From JALORV01 sp963766365 (GTDB lineage: Bacteria > Pseudomonadota > Gammaproteobacteria > Burkholderiales > Burkholderiaceae_F): a stretch of DNA of 64,000 nucleotides. The translations under genes and the position numbers were made by a program. Below the pieces are notes generated by a model. That model had not been told where the DNA came from, searched no databases, and saw only the letters and a program-made list of their open reading frames with translations. Below, piece after piece: positions 43,034 to 52,037 of this stretch. The stretch lies in NCBI GenBank assembly GCA_963766365.1, contig CAVXZK010000013.1:124001-188000 (forward strand), written 5' to 3'. The first letter of the stretch is position 1. The number at the start of each line of letters is the position of its first letter.

Positions 43034-43495
43034 TCACTTCGGCTGCGACCGCCATTCCGTCTTCCACAGCTTTTCGAGTTCATCCGCCACTGCGGGCGGC
43101 GGCGAGCCGATCAGCGTCGACTTGCCGCGCTGGTAGACCTTGCCGTACACCACGTCAGGCGCGGACCACAGCAGCACGATGTTGTGGTCGGCGCAGTCGC
43201 GGTTCTTGCAGGCGGCGAGAAGCACGAAGTCGGCGCCGGCGACTTTGATCGGCTTGTTCTGTGGGCTCGGCCCGTCGAGCTTCGCAAGCCACGGCTCCTT
43301 GGCGAGCGGGCCGAGCGCTTTGTAGTAGCCGGCCTTCGCCTTGGGGTCGTACAGCAGTCCGTCCGCGCTCAACTCGGTCAGCGCGTAGCCCTTGAAGGTC
43401 TTCTGCCCGTTCGCGTTGGCGGTCTGCGCCGCGGCGGTTGCCGCAGCGATGCCGAACGCGGCGACGAGTGCGGCCCTGCCCAGCAGTCCCAGCAT
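43034..43495 (-). CDS. Ivy-like periplasmic protein (putative lysozyme inhibitor)
   Basis: In the 153-residue protein, a signal peptide (LGRAALVAAFGIAAATAAAQ) precedes a domain with AACKNRDCADHNIVLLW, resembling the CKPHDC loop of Ivy, the inhibitor of C-type lysozymes. VVYGKVYQRGKSTLIGSPP fits the neighbouring strand region. Ivy proteins protect the peptidoglycan of Gram-negative bacteria in the periplasm. The key His of the loop is replaced here (NR for PH), so inhibition is uncertain. Confidence 0.6.
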   Translation of the reverse strand: MLGLLGRAALVAAFGIAAATAAAQTANANGQKTFKGYALTELSADGLLYDPKAKAGYYKALGPLAKEPWLAKLDGPSPQNKPIKVAGADFVLLAACKNRDCADHNIVLLWSAPDVVYGKVYQRGKSTLIGSPPPAVADELEKLWKTEWRSQPK

Positions 43496-43564
43496 GGCGG
43501 TCTCCTTTATCGATACGCTGCCGCTGGCAGCGACTCCGCCCGGGCGGGCGGAGTCATGGTGTCG

Positions 43565-44062
43565 CTAGAACTTCGGCGCCGGCAGCGCCGAGGGATCGAC
43601 CTTCTGGCAGCCCATGCCGAAGCGCCCCAGGATGGTGTCGTCGGCGTTGCGGAAGTCGCCCTCCAGGTTGCCGTTCTGACGGTCGATCGACAGCCGGATG
43701 TAGGCAAGCCGCTGCAGGCTGGGATCCCACGCGAACAGCTGGCCACGCATCCAGTCGTAATAGAGCTGCGTGCGGGCCTTGGGCGAGCGGTACGTCATGC
43801 TGTAGGTCGCGGGCGAGACTTCGTACTTCATCTTCTCGCCGACCGGCAGGATGTTCGAGCGCTGGATGACGGCCGACTGGTTGTTGTCGCGCATCGCTAC
43901 ATCAAGATGCGCGCGGTTCTTGCCGGCGGCCGACGTGACCTCGCCCTCGCACTTCAGATAGAGGCTGAAGTATTCCGCCGACGCGCCGGGATGCGCGGCG
44001 AGCAACGCGCCGGCGAGGACGAGCCCACTGAGATCGCGAACGTTGCGTTTGCGGGCGCTCAT
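43565..44062 (-). CDS. Secreted protein of unknown function
   Basis: The 165-residue protein has a signal peptide (SGLVLAGALLAAHPGASA) followed by YFSLYLKCEGEV and an all-beta-looking body (KYEVSPATYSMTYRS, QRLAYIRLSIDRQNGNLEGDF), ending with one more Cys (GMGCQKV). It lies 7 bases after the CsgG-like gene and should be co-transcribed with it. It probably works with it at the outer membrane, by context only. Confidence 0.7.
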   Translation of the reverse strand: MSARKRNVRDLSGLVLAGALLAAHPGASAEYFSLYLKCEGEVTSAAGKNRAHLDVAMRDNNQSAVIQRSNILPVGEKMKYEVSPATYSMTYRSPKARTQLYYDWMRGQLFAWDPSLQRLAYIRLSIDRQNGNLEGDFRNADDTILGRFGMGCQKVDPSALPAPKF

Positions 44063-44069
44063 CGCTGCC

Positions 44070-44993
44070 TCACTGCCGCGGCTTGGAGTCGACTTCGCGC
44101 GACGCGTCCGTGCTGCCGCCCTGGACGCCGAGCCGGCCACCGGTGCCGAGTCCGCCACGAACGGTCTGCGCCTTGTAGTTGCGCAGTGCCCGCACCATCT
44201 TATTGTAGGAGTCGGTGAACGCGGCAAAGATGACTTTCCCCTGCGGCGTGCTGGTATAGGCACCCGCGCCGCCGCCCGCACCGCCGCCGAAGAAGCCCAC
44301 CATCCCGCCGAAATCGACGTTCTTCGAGTAACCCTCGGCGGCAGCAAGCTGCACGGTCGAGCGGTTGTCGACCAGTGTCAGGATCGCGCCCGCTTCGTTG
44401 GTCGACATGGAGCCTGCGACGCCGGCGACGACCGCACCCATGCCGGTTCGGCCGAGCAGCCCGCCGAGGCCGCCACCGCCGCGCGTGCCGCCGCGATCGG
44501 ACAGGATGACCTCCGGAATCATCGTGTAGTCGGCGGCGGCGATCTGCCCGCCACCCACATTGCTGCCGGCGCGGCCCTCTTCGCCTCGCATCAAAGCCAT
44601 CTCGCGGTTGCGCGCCGCCAGGCCGCGGCCGCGGTCGACGATGACGAAGCAGTTGGACTGCTGGATGATCAGCCGCAGCGCCGGCACCGTCGAACCCATC
44701 TTGTACTGGCTCTGGTAGGCGCTGTACCAGCCGGCATTGGTCTGCTCGTCAATGCTGATCGTGCCGAGCGTCTCGGGACACGACTCGAGCTGGCTGTTGG
44801 CTTCGGTGCTCGATCCGCCGGCAGCGGCGCCTTGCGCCTGGGTGGCGTGGCCGCCGCCCGGCTGCGGATCCGCGGCCAGGCACGTGAGCGGAACCAGCAC
44901 GGCGCCAGCGCCCAGCGCCAGCCGAGGCAGCCGCCGGATGGCGCGGAAGCAACGGACGCCAAGGTCCGTATCGGTCGCCTTCATGTTCTTCAT
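44070..44993 (-). CDS. CsgG/HfaB-like outer membrane secretion or assembly protein
   Basis: In the 307-residue protein, an N-terminal signal (LALGAGAVLVPLTCLAAD) is followed by a CsgG-like domain with LRLIIQQSNCFVIVDRGRGL, AAADYTMIPEVIL and AILTLVDNRSTVQLAAAEGY. CsgG forms the curli secretion pore and related proteins anchor surface adhesins. No lipobox Cys is convincing, so it may be soluble or anchored otherwise. A strong site GGAGGGAG precedes the ATG. It leads the operon of small secreted proteins; no curli subunit gene is visible. Confidence 0.75.
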   Translation of the reverse strand: MKNMKATDTDLGVRCFRAIRRLPRLALGAGAVLVPLTCLAADPQPGGGHATQAQGAAAGGSSTEANSQLESCPETLGTISIDEQTNAGWYSAYQSQYKMGSTVPALRLIIQQSNCFVIVDRGRGLAARNREMALMRGEEGRAGSNVGGGQIAAADYTMIPEVILSDRGGTRGGGGLGGLLGRTGMGAVVAGVAGSMSTNEAGAILTLVDNRSTVQLAAAEGYSKNVDFGGMVGFFGGGAGGGAGAYTSTPQGKVIFAAFTDSYNKMVRALRNYKAQTVRGGLGTGGRLGVQGGSTDASREVDSKPRQ

Positions 44994-45093
44994 CGCTCCC
45001 TCCTCGTCAGCGCCGCGTCGCGGCAGATGGTCAACTTGTGTCTGCCGCCGTGCGGCAGGCATGCAACGTAGCGAGGGCCGCGTTACCGGCCCG

Positions 45094-48000
45094 TTACCGC
45101 CGCCGACTGTCGGCGGTCAGCAGCACCCGGTTGACCGGGTTGCGGTCCAGAAAGCTCTCGCGGAAGGCGTCCGGCACCTGCGGCAGCGCGGTCTCGCGGA
45201 TCCAGGCTACGGCCGTCGCCAGCAGCTGGGCCGCTTGATCCGTGTCGCCGCACGCGAGGAGGATGTCCCGACCAATCGCCGCTGCCCGCGGCGGATAGCA
45301 GTCGGCCACCTGCAGCGTCGGGAGGAATCCTTGCTGCTCTCGCCAGCGCGCGAGAGCCGACGCGGCATCACCAGCACGCAGGGCGGCGTAAGCCGCCAGC
45401 AGCCTGGCCTTCATCGCGATGCCTCCGTATTCGCGCTGCTCCGCAGCCTTCGCGACAGCGTCACACGCAGTCAGCGCTTCGCGCGGGTCGATCGATTCGG
45501 CACGTTCGAGCTCGAGCAACGCGCCGATGTAGTAATCCGCACCACGCGCCAGCTCATCGCTTGCGCGCTGCAGGTCGGCCTCCGGCGAAGAGCCCAGAAA
45601 TCGCGCGATCCGCGCCGCCAGCAGGGCGCCGCGCGCTGCCACGTGCGTGACCGAAGGCGCTTCGTAGTTGAGTGCCCTGCGCGCACGGGCAAACTGACCG
45701 AGGTCGATCAGTGTCATCGCCATGTTGTTGCTGCAGACGGCGATCCACAGTGCCTGTCCGTCGCGCCGGAACACGTCGAGCGCCCGCTCGTAGGCCTGCA
45801 GCGCGCTCCCGTAGTAGCCAAGGCCCGCGCCATAGAGCGCCACGTGGGCCTCGATCACGCCGCCGATCGGCCCGCCGGTCGCGCCCAGCTCGACCTGCAG
45901 TGCGCGCGCACGCAGCGCGTGCTCGTAGGCCTGGTCGACATGACCCAGGTTGCCGTGCACGGTGGCCAGGTTGGTGGTCAGCATCGCGAGCTCGGCGAGA
46001 TCGCCCTGCTCGCGCGCGCAGTCGATCGCCTTCGCCAGGGCAGCGGCCGTATGACGCAGCCGGCGCGCGGAGTTGAGCACGTAGGCCATATCGGACCAGT
46101 AGTGCCCGCGCTGCTCGACCGAGCCTTCGGCAACCACCGACGCCTCGAACGGTGTCAGCACGGCCTCGGCCTCATCCGTCTTGCCCTGCTGCGCGAGCCC
46201 GACAGCGAGCAGCCGCGCTGCCTCGAAGCGCTGCCAGGGCGATCCGACACTGTCGGCCAAGGTCAGCGCTTCGCGCGCGCTGGCCACGCCGGTGACGTGG
46301 TCCGCTGCCATCAGCGCTGCCGTCGCACGTGCAGTCAAGGCAGCCACTCTCTGCGCGTCGTTGCGCGTCGCGGCGAGCATGCCCTCGATCACCCGTTGCG
46401 CATGCTCGACGCCACGTACCAGGATCAGGCTTTCGACGCTGTCGCAGCGGGCTTCGAACGCTGCCTCCGTGTCACCGGCACGGTCGAAGCAGGCCACGGC
46501 AGACTCGCGGCGCTCCACCTCTTCGGCGCGTCGCGACGCCAGTCGGGCGTCGTTCGCGGCGCGCAGATGGAACTCGGCTGCGCGGCGCCAGGCGCCGGCC
46601 TCGGCATAGTGCTGGGCAACCCGTGCCGGCGCGACCGACTGCGCCTCCAGGTGCTCGGCAATGTCGCGATGAAGCAGCTCGGCAATCGGCCCGGGAACCG
46701 AGCGGACCGCGACATCGCGCACCAGGTCGTGCACGAAGCCCCCGCTCCGCAGGATGTGCGCACGTTCAAGCTCGGCCCAGGCTTCCGTCAGGTCGAGCGG
46801 ATGCGACTGCAGTACATGCGCGGCCAGTGCTGCGTTGAAGTCCGCTCCGGCCAGCGCGGCAACCCGTGCCAGGCGCAACGCGGCCGGGCTGAGTTGAGCC
46901 AGGCGGCGCTCGATCAACGCGCCGACCGTCGGCGTGGTGGGCAGACGGTCACCGATCCCGCCGGGCTGCGCCACCAGTGCGCCCAGCGTTTCGAGGACGA
47001 AGTACGGGTTGCCGCCGGTGTGCTCGGCGAGCGGCGCCGCCAGGCGCGCCGAATCGACCCCGTCGAGCGCCAGCGAGTCCAGGAGCTCACGCACGTCCGC
47101 TTCACTGAGTGGCGGCAATGCCACTTCGAGCAGCGCCGCGCCAGCCTCAACGCCCTGCCAGGCGGCGAGGGCGACCGGTGTCTCCGCGCCGCGCACGGCC
47201 AGCGTCAGTCGCAGCTCGGTGGCGAGCAGCGGCAACAATTCGAGCGAGGCGGCATCGGCGAAGTGCAGGTCATCCAACGCCAGTCCAGCCAGGCCGGACT
47301 GGCGCCGCACGGCCAGCGCCTGCATCACCGCCTGCCGGAAGCGCGCCTCGTTCATCGGGCCCGCCGGCGCAGCGCCGAGCTCCGGCAGCACGCGCGCAAG
47401 CTCCGATCGCAGCTGGCCGTCGATCTGGCCTGCCGCGAGGGTCTCCGCGCCCGGCACCACAGCCACCCGCAGCAGTCGCGCGAGCAGTGCGTAGGGCACG
47501 CGCTCGTCACCCGGACGCGCGCCTATCGTCGGGATGCCCCGTGACTGCGCAAAGTCGCCCAGCAACCGTGTCTTGCCCATGCCGGCATCGCCGCTCAGCA
47601 CCGCCACGCACTTTCGCTCCCAGGCGTCTTCCAGCGCACGCCATTGGCGCTCACGTCCGACGAGCAGCGGCGGACGGGCAAGCGCCGCCGGCACGGGCCG
47701 CGACCCGATGCCTGGCAACTCGCCCGATCGTTCGATCAGCTGCGCCAGTTCGCGCGTCTCGGTGCTCGGCTTTGCGCCGAGTTCGATCTGCAGGATCTGC
47801 CTGCATCGGGCATGGGCTGCGAGCGCCGCGGCGCGATCACCCCGCCGGTAATGCAACCGCATCAGCAGCCGGTGCGCTTGCTCGGAGAGCGGATCCTCAG
47901 CGACCAGCCGCTCGGCAAAGATCAGTGCGCGGGCAACATGTCCGCTGGCTTCCTCGTGCGCGGCGGCAGCCGCGACGGCATCGCGGCGGAGGACCCGAAT

Positions 48001-48498
48001 CCGCTCGCGGGCGCTGCGTACCCAGTCGTCGAACTCTTCGCAATCCTCGTAACCGAAGGCGCCGAGCAGCTCGCCGGCGGCCGCCGACGGATCACTCGCC
48101 AGTCGCGCCGGCAGCCCCGCGAGGTCGTGTTCGATGCCGTCGGCCAGCGCCAGCGCCGAGTCTTCGACGACGACATCGCACCCCGCGCTGCGTCGCAGTC
48201 GGAACAGCCGCTGGCGCAGGCTGTTGCGGGCCTTTTGTGGCTCCGCATCCGGCCAAAGCATCGCCGCTGCGCGGGCGCGGGGCAGGGGCCCATCGAGGGC
48301 GAGCAGCGCCAGCAGCGCCGCGTCCTTGCGTTCGAGGGCGAGGGGCTCGCTGTTGCCGAGCACCAGGGCTGGCACCGCCAGCAGGCGCAAGTGGATCACC
48401 GCAGACGCCGAGGTCTCGTGCACGGCCCGCTCCGCGGGGCGCAGCCACCATTGCAGCGCGAGGGCTGCAGTCGATGGGCGGATCCCCAGATCGCGCAC
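45094..48498 (-). CDS. Large SARP-type transcriptional regulator (BTAD - AAA ATPase - TPR)
   Basis: In the 1134-residue protein, a DNA-binding region and bacterial transcriptional activation domain (about 35-265) contains NSLRQRLFRLRRSAG and RLLMRLHYRRGDRAAALAAHARC. An AAA domain with Walker A SGDAGMGKTRLLGDF lies near residue 310 and LALDDLHFADA as Walker B. A long TPR-like helical region follows. This is the AfsR/SARP layout, common in actinomycetes and less so in proteobacteria. The GTG at 48498 has AGGGAG upstream; a GTG at 48399 is possible. Its targets may be the adjacent secreted-protein operon or the oxidoreductase, which is unproven. Confidence 0.8.
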   Translation of the reverse strand: MRDLGIRPSTAALALQWWLRPAERAVHETSASAVIHLRLLAVPALVLGNSEPLALERKDAALLALLALDGPLPRARAAAMLWPDAEPQKARNSLRQRLFRLRRSAGCDVVVEDSALALADGIEHDLAGLPARLASDPSAAAGELLGAFGYEDCEEFDDWVRSARERIRVLRRDAVAAAAAHEEASGHVARALIFAERLVAEDPLSEQAHRLLMRLHYRRGDRAAALAAHARCRQILQIELGAKPSTETRELAQLIERSGELPGIGSRPVPAALARPPLLVGRERQWRALEDAWERKCVAVLSGDAGMGKTRLLGDFAQSRGIPTIGARPGDERVPYALLARLLRVAVVPGAETLAAGQIDGQLRSELARVLPELGAAPAGPMNEARFRQAVMQALAVRRQSGLAGLALDDLHFADAASLELLPLLATELRLTLAVRGAETPVALAAWQGVEAGAALLEVALPPLSEADVRELLDSLALDGVDSARLAAPLAEHTGGNPYFVLETLGALVAQPGGIGDRLPTTPTVGALIERRLAQLSPAALRLARVAALAGADFNAALAAHVLQSHPLDLTEAWAELERAHILRSGGFVHDLVRDVAVRSVPGPIAELLHRDIAEHLEAQSVAPARVAQHYAEAGAWRRAAEFHLRAANDARLASRRAEEVERRESAVACFDRAGDTEAAFEARCDSVESLILVRGVEHAQRVIEGMLAATRNDAQRVAALTARATAALMAADHVTGVASAREALTLADSVGSPWQRFEAARLLAVGLAQQGKTDEAEAVLTPFEASVVAEGSVEQRGHYWSDMAYVLNSARRLRHTAAALAKAIDCAREQGDLAELAMLTTNLATVHGNLGHVDQAYEHALRARALQVELGATGGPIGGVIEAHVALYGAGLGYYGSALQAYERALDVFRRDGQALWIAVCSNNMAMTLIDLGQFARARRALNYEAPSVTHVAARGALLAARIARFLGSSPEADLQRASDELARGADYYIGALLELERAESIDPREALTACDAVAKAAEQREYGGIAMKARLLAAYAALRAGDAASALARWREQQGFLPTLQVADCYPPRAAAIGRDILLACGDTDQAAQLLATAVAWIRETALPQVPDAFRESFLDRNPVNRVLLTADSRRR

Positions 48499-48600
48499 GC
48501 TCGGCTCCCTCGGCGAAATCGACGGAGCGATCGTTGGGCGTACGCGTTACCGGGACGTTATACAGAGCGAGCCAGCGCGTCCATAGAGGACCGCGCGCGG

Positions 48601-50904
48601 TTACGCGGTCCTGCGTGCGTCGCGGATCGCCCGCCAGACGCGCTCGGGCGTGGCGGGCATCGCGATGTCGTCGACGCCGAGCGGACGCAGTGCATCGACG
48701 ATCGCATTGATCACCGTCGGCGTGGCGCCGACGGTGCCGAGCTCGCCGACGCCCTTGGCGCCTAGCGGGTTGATCTTGCAGGGCTGCGATTCGTCGGTGT
48801 GCGTGGCGAAGTCCGGCAGGTCGTCGGCGCGCGGAATGCCGTAGTCCATGAACGAGCCGGTCAGGAGTTGCCCCTCGGCGTCGTAGACCACCTGCTCGTG
48901 CAGAGCCTGTCCGACCGCCTGCGCGATCCCGCCGTGGACCTGCCCGGCGACTATCAGCGGGTTGACCACGCGTCCGACATCGTCGTAGGTCGTGTAACGC
49001 ACGATTTCCACATGTCCGGTCTCTGGCTCGACCTCGACTTCGCAGACGTGGCAGCCATTGGGCCATGAGGGGCCGCCCACCTTCTGCACGGTCGTGACCG
49101 CGATGCGGTGTTCGGGCTGCTGCTGCGCGAGTTCGGCGAGATCGATGCCCAGGTCAGTGCCGACCACCTTGAAACGGCCGTCCGCGTAGACCAGATCGGC
49201 CGCCGGGGCTTCGAGCGCCTTCGCAGCCAGCTCGCGGCCGTGGTCGATCGCCTCTGTCGATGCAGTCTGCATCGCCGAGCCACCGATGTAGAGCGAGCGG
49301 CTGCCCATGCTGCCGATGCCCTGTGCGACATCGCTGTCGCCCTGCACGATCTCGATGCGGTCGGGGTCGATCTGCAACGTCTCGGCCAGGATCTGTAAAT
49401 AGCTGGTCTCGATGCCCTGTCCCATCGCCTGCATCGCGGTGAACACTCGCACGCGACCATCGCCTTCAACGTGCAGCCGCACGGTCTCCTCGTGCACGAC
49501 GCCGGTCCACTCGAGAAACGTCGAGACCGCGCGGCCGCGCAGCTTGCCGCGCGCCACCGATACATGTTTGCGCGCCTCGAAACCGTCCCACTCGGCCGCC
49601 TGCAAGGCCTTCTCCAGCAGGTTCGGGAAATTGCCGCTGTCGAAGATCTCTCCCATCGCGTTGCGGTAGGGCATCTGTTCCGGCTGCACCAGATTGCGCC
49701 GGCGCAATTCAGCCGGATCGAAATGCAGTTCGGCGGCCGCGCGGTCCATCAGGCGCTCCATCAGGTAGATCGCCTCGGGCCGCCCGGCGCCGCGATAGGC
49801 GCCAATGACGTTGGTGTTCGTCAGCACCGCTCGGGATTGAAGATCCAGTACCGGCACGTGGTAGACGCCGGTCGTGACTTTGGGGCCGATCGCCAGGTGG
49901 ATCGCCGCACCAGCGCCGTGCCCGTACGCGCCAAGGCTTCCCGTGATGCGCACGCGCAGACCGAGGATGCGCGCGTCGTGATCGAACGCGAGTTCGGCCT
50001 CGGCCCGCTGGTCGCGGCCGTGGCTCGAGGCCTGGAATTCCTCGAGGCGCGTCGCTCGCCAGCGCACCGGCCGGCCGAGCTTGCGCGCCGCATGCGCGAC
50101 GACGACGTCTTCCGGATGTACCAGTGCCTTCATGCCGAAGCCGCCGCCGACGTCGCCAACGACAACCCGCAACTTATCGTGCGCGAGCTTCAGCATCTTC
50201 GCGATCGTCCCCTGGAAGCCGGCAGGATTCTGCGAAGTCGCGTGGAAGGTGAGGCGCCCGGACGCCGCATCGAACTCGGCCGCGCAGCCACGTGGCTCGA
50301 GCGTGACGGGCGCGAGCCGTTGGTTGTCGACGATGAGGCGCGTGACGTGCCTCGCGGCCGCAAACGCGCGGTCGCACGCTTCGCGATCGCCGTGCTGAGC
50401 GCTGCCGGCGACGTTGCCCGGCGCATCGGGCCACACCAGCGGCGCGCCGGTCGCCAGCGCCGCATCGAGGTTCGCCACCACGGGCCGCGGGTCGTAGTCG
50501 ACCATGACGAGATTGGCGGCGCGCTCCGCCGCTTCGCGCGACTCGGCCAGCACCACCACGACCGGCTGCCCGACGAATCGCACCGCCTCCGTCGCCAGCA
50601 CGTGGAACGGCGCCGTGGTCGGCGGCTTGCCCGGTGCGGGCTTCAGCATCGGGTTAGCGGGGAAGGGCGCCACTTCGGGCTGCAGGTCCGCTCCAGTGAA
50701 GATCGCGACGACTCCCTCGACTCTGCTCGCCTCGGCCGTGTCGATCGCGCCGACGGCAGCATGCGCGTAGGGCGAGCGCACGAACATCGCATGCAGGGCA
50801 TTGGGCAGGCGGATGTCGTCGACGAAACGGCCCTGTCCCGTCAGCAGACGGTCGTCTTCACGCCGAGTGATTGCCTGTCCGATGCCGAACTTCATCGTTG
50901 CCAT
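48601..50904 (-). CDS. Molybdenum hydroxylase large subunit (xanthine dehydrogenase/CO-dehydrogenase family, form II type)
   Basis: The 767-residue subunit binds the molybdopterin cofactor. AYRGAGRPEAIYLMERLMD is the active-site loop; form I CO dehydrogenases have AYRCSFR, so this is a form II or other aldehyde-oxidising enzyme. The catalytic glutamate is in AKGVGELGTVGATP. GVGGGFGMKALVHPEDV and QAMGQGIETSYLQI contact the cofactor. Its usual partners, the FAD subunit and the 2Fe-2S subunit, are not encoded on either side. They must come from elsewhere, or the gene is an orphan. Confidence 0.85.
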   Translation of the reverse strand: MATMKFGIGQAITRREDDRLLTGQGRFVDDIRLPNALHAMFVRSPYAHAAVGAIDTAEASRVEGVVAIFTGADLQPEVAPFPANPMLKPAPGKPPTTAPFHVLATEAVRFVGQPVVVVLAESREAAERAANLVMVDYDPRPVVANLDAALATGAPLVWPDAPGNVAGSAQHGDREACDRAFAAARHVTRLIVDNQRLAPVTLEPRGCAAEFDAASGRLTFHATSQNPAGFQGTIAKMLKLAHDKLRVVVGDVGGGFGMKALVHPEDVVVAHAARKLGRPVRWRATRLEEFQASSHGRDQRAEAELAFDHDARILGLRVRITGSLGAYGHGAGAAIHLAIGPKVTTGVYHVPVLDLQSRAVLTNTNVIGAYRGAGRPEAIYLMERLMDRAAAELHFDPAELRRRNLVQPEQMPYRNAMGEIFDSGNFPNLLEKALQAAEWDGFEARKHVSVARGKLRGRAVSTFLEWTGVVHEETVRLHVEGDGRVRVFTAMQAMGQGIETSYLQILAETLQIDPDRIEIVQGDSDVAQGIGSMGSRSLYIGGSAMQTASTEAIDHGRELAAKALEAPAADLVYADGRFKVVGTDLGIDLAELAQQQPEHRIAVTTVQKVGGPSWPNGCHVCEVEVEPETGHVEIVRYTTYDDVGRVVNPLIVAGQVHGGIAQAVGQALHEQVVYDAEGQLLTGSFMDYGIPRADDLPDFATHTDESQPCKINPLGAKGVGELGTVGATPTVINAIVDALRPLGVDDIAMPATPERVWRAIRDARRTA

Positions 50905-50988
50905 GGTGATGGGGGTCTTAGTGTCGACTGCGCGAAAGTAGCGCCAGTCTAGAGGCTCGCTCCGGAACCGGACGCACGCCGACGCAGG

Positions 50989-52032
50989 CTAGAGGATGCG
51001 GTTGAACCAGACCATCGACAGCAGCGCGGCCAGCGTCGCGAGCACCGCGCCGAGCCCCGCGAACACCGCGGTCACTTCGGTCGGTCGCTGCTTCTCGAAG
51101 GCGAGTTTGGCGCCCAGCGTGCGATAGATCTTCTTGAGGTCCTTGGCATCGGCGGCCCTGAAATATTCGCCGTGCGTCGTCGAGGCGATCTTCTGCAGCG
51201 ACTCCTCGTCAAGCCGGGTACGCATCGACCAACCGTCGACCTTGACGATGACCCCCTCGGGCGTGCCCATGCCAACCGTGTAGATGCGCACGCCATGCCT
51301 GGCCGCCAGCTCAGCCGCCTTCTGCGGCTCCGGCCCGACATTGCTCTGCCCGTCGGACAGCAGCACGATGGCCACTGACGTGTTTTCGCCCGGCGCGATC
51401 GACTTCTCCTCGTCGTCCTTCGGCTTGTCGAGCGGCTTCGGATGGTCCTTGCTCGGGTTGATGAAACCATCGACATCGATGCGTGCCGCCGGCATCGCCG
51501 TATCGAGCGAGATCACGAGCCCGCTGCCCAGGGCAGTGCCGCGCTGCGGCTCGAGACGCTCGAGCGCGGCCAGGATGTCCTCGCGCTTGGTCGTCGGCGA
51601 CTGCACCACGGCGGCTGCAGCCGCGATGCCGACGACACCAATGCGCACGCTGTCCGGTTGCTCGTTGACGAAGGCAGTCGCCGCCTCACGCGCCGCCGCC
51701 ATGCGCGTCGGAACGATGTCCGTGGCCTTCATGCTGCCCGACATGTCGAGCGCGAGGATGATGGTCTCGACCCGTGACGGCAGGGTGATCGTCGCCTGCG
51801 GACGCGCGACCGCCAGCAGCAGCGCCGCCAGCGCGAGCAGCCATAGCAGCGGCGGGAGGCTGCGGTGCCAGCGCACAGAGCCCTCCGCACCGACGGTTTC
51901 GAGGCTCGCGAGCTGCTGCGTCACTTGCCGACGGCGACGCACCAGCGCCCAGTAGAACAACGTCGCCAGCGGCAGCGCGAGCAGCAGCCACAGCAGGCGT
52001 GGCCACAGGAATGTCAGCGCGGTCGATTCCAT
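50989..52032 (-). CDS. BatA-like protein with von Willebrand factor A domain
   Basis: The 347-residue protein has two N-terminal membrane helices, then a VWA domain with an intact MIDAS site (LALDMSGSMKATD, and later VIVLLSDGQSNVG), then a C-terminal helix (VFAGLGAVLATLAALLSMVW). BatA proteins belong to MoxR operons and bind partner proteins through the metal site in the periplasm. The ATG at 52032 is preferred over a TTG at 52041. It is separated by 5 bases from the DUF58 gene. A paralogue is encoded divergently at 55455. Confidence 0.85.
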   Translation of the reverse strand: MESTALTFLWPRLLWLLLALPLATLFYWALVRRRRQVTQQLASLETVGAEGSVRWHRSLPPLLWLLALAALLLAVARPQATITLPSRVETIILALDMSGSMKATDIVPTRMAAAREAATAFVNEQPDSVRIGVVGIAAAAAVVQSPTTKREDILAALERLEPQRGTALGSGLVISLDTAMPAARIDVDGFINPSKDHPKPLDKPKDDEEKSIAPGENTSVAIVLLSDGQSNVGPEPQKAAELAARHGVRIYTVGMGTPEGVIVKVDGWSMRTRLDEESLQKIASTTHGEYFRAADAKDLKKIYRTLGAKLAFEKQRPTEVTAVFAGLGAVLATLAALLSMVWFNRIL

Positions 52033-52037
52033 CGGGC

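Noticed and set aside
44737..47544. Open frame of about 930 codons opposite the SARP regulator
   Set aside because: It shows no domain, has shadow composition, and covers parts of two well-supported minus-strand genes.
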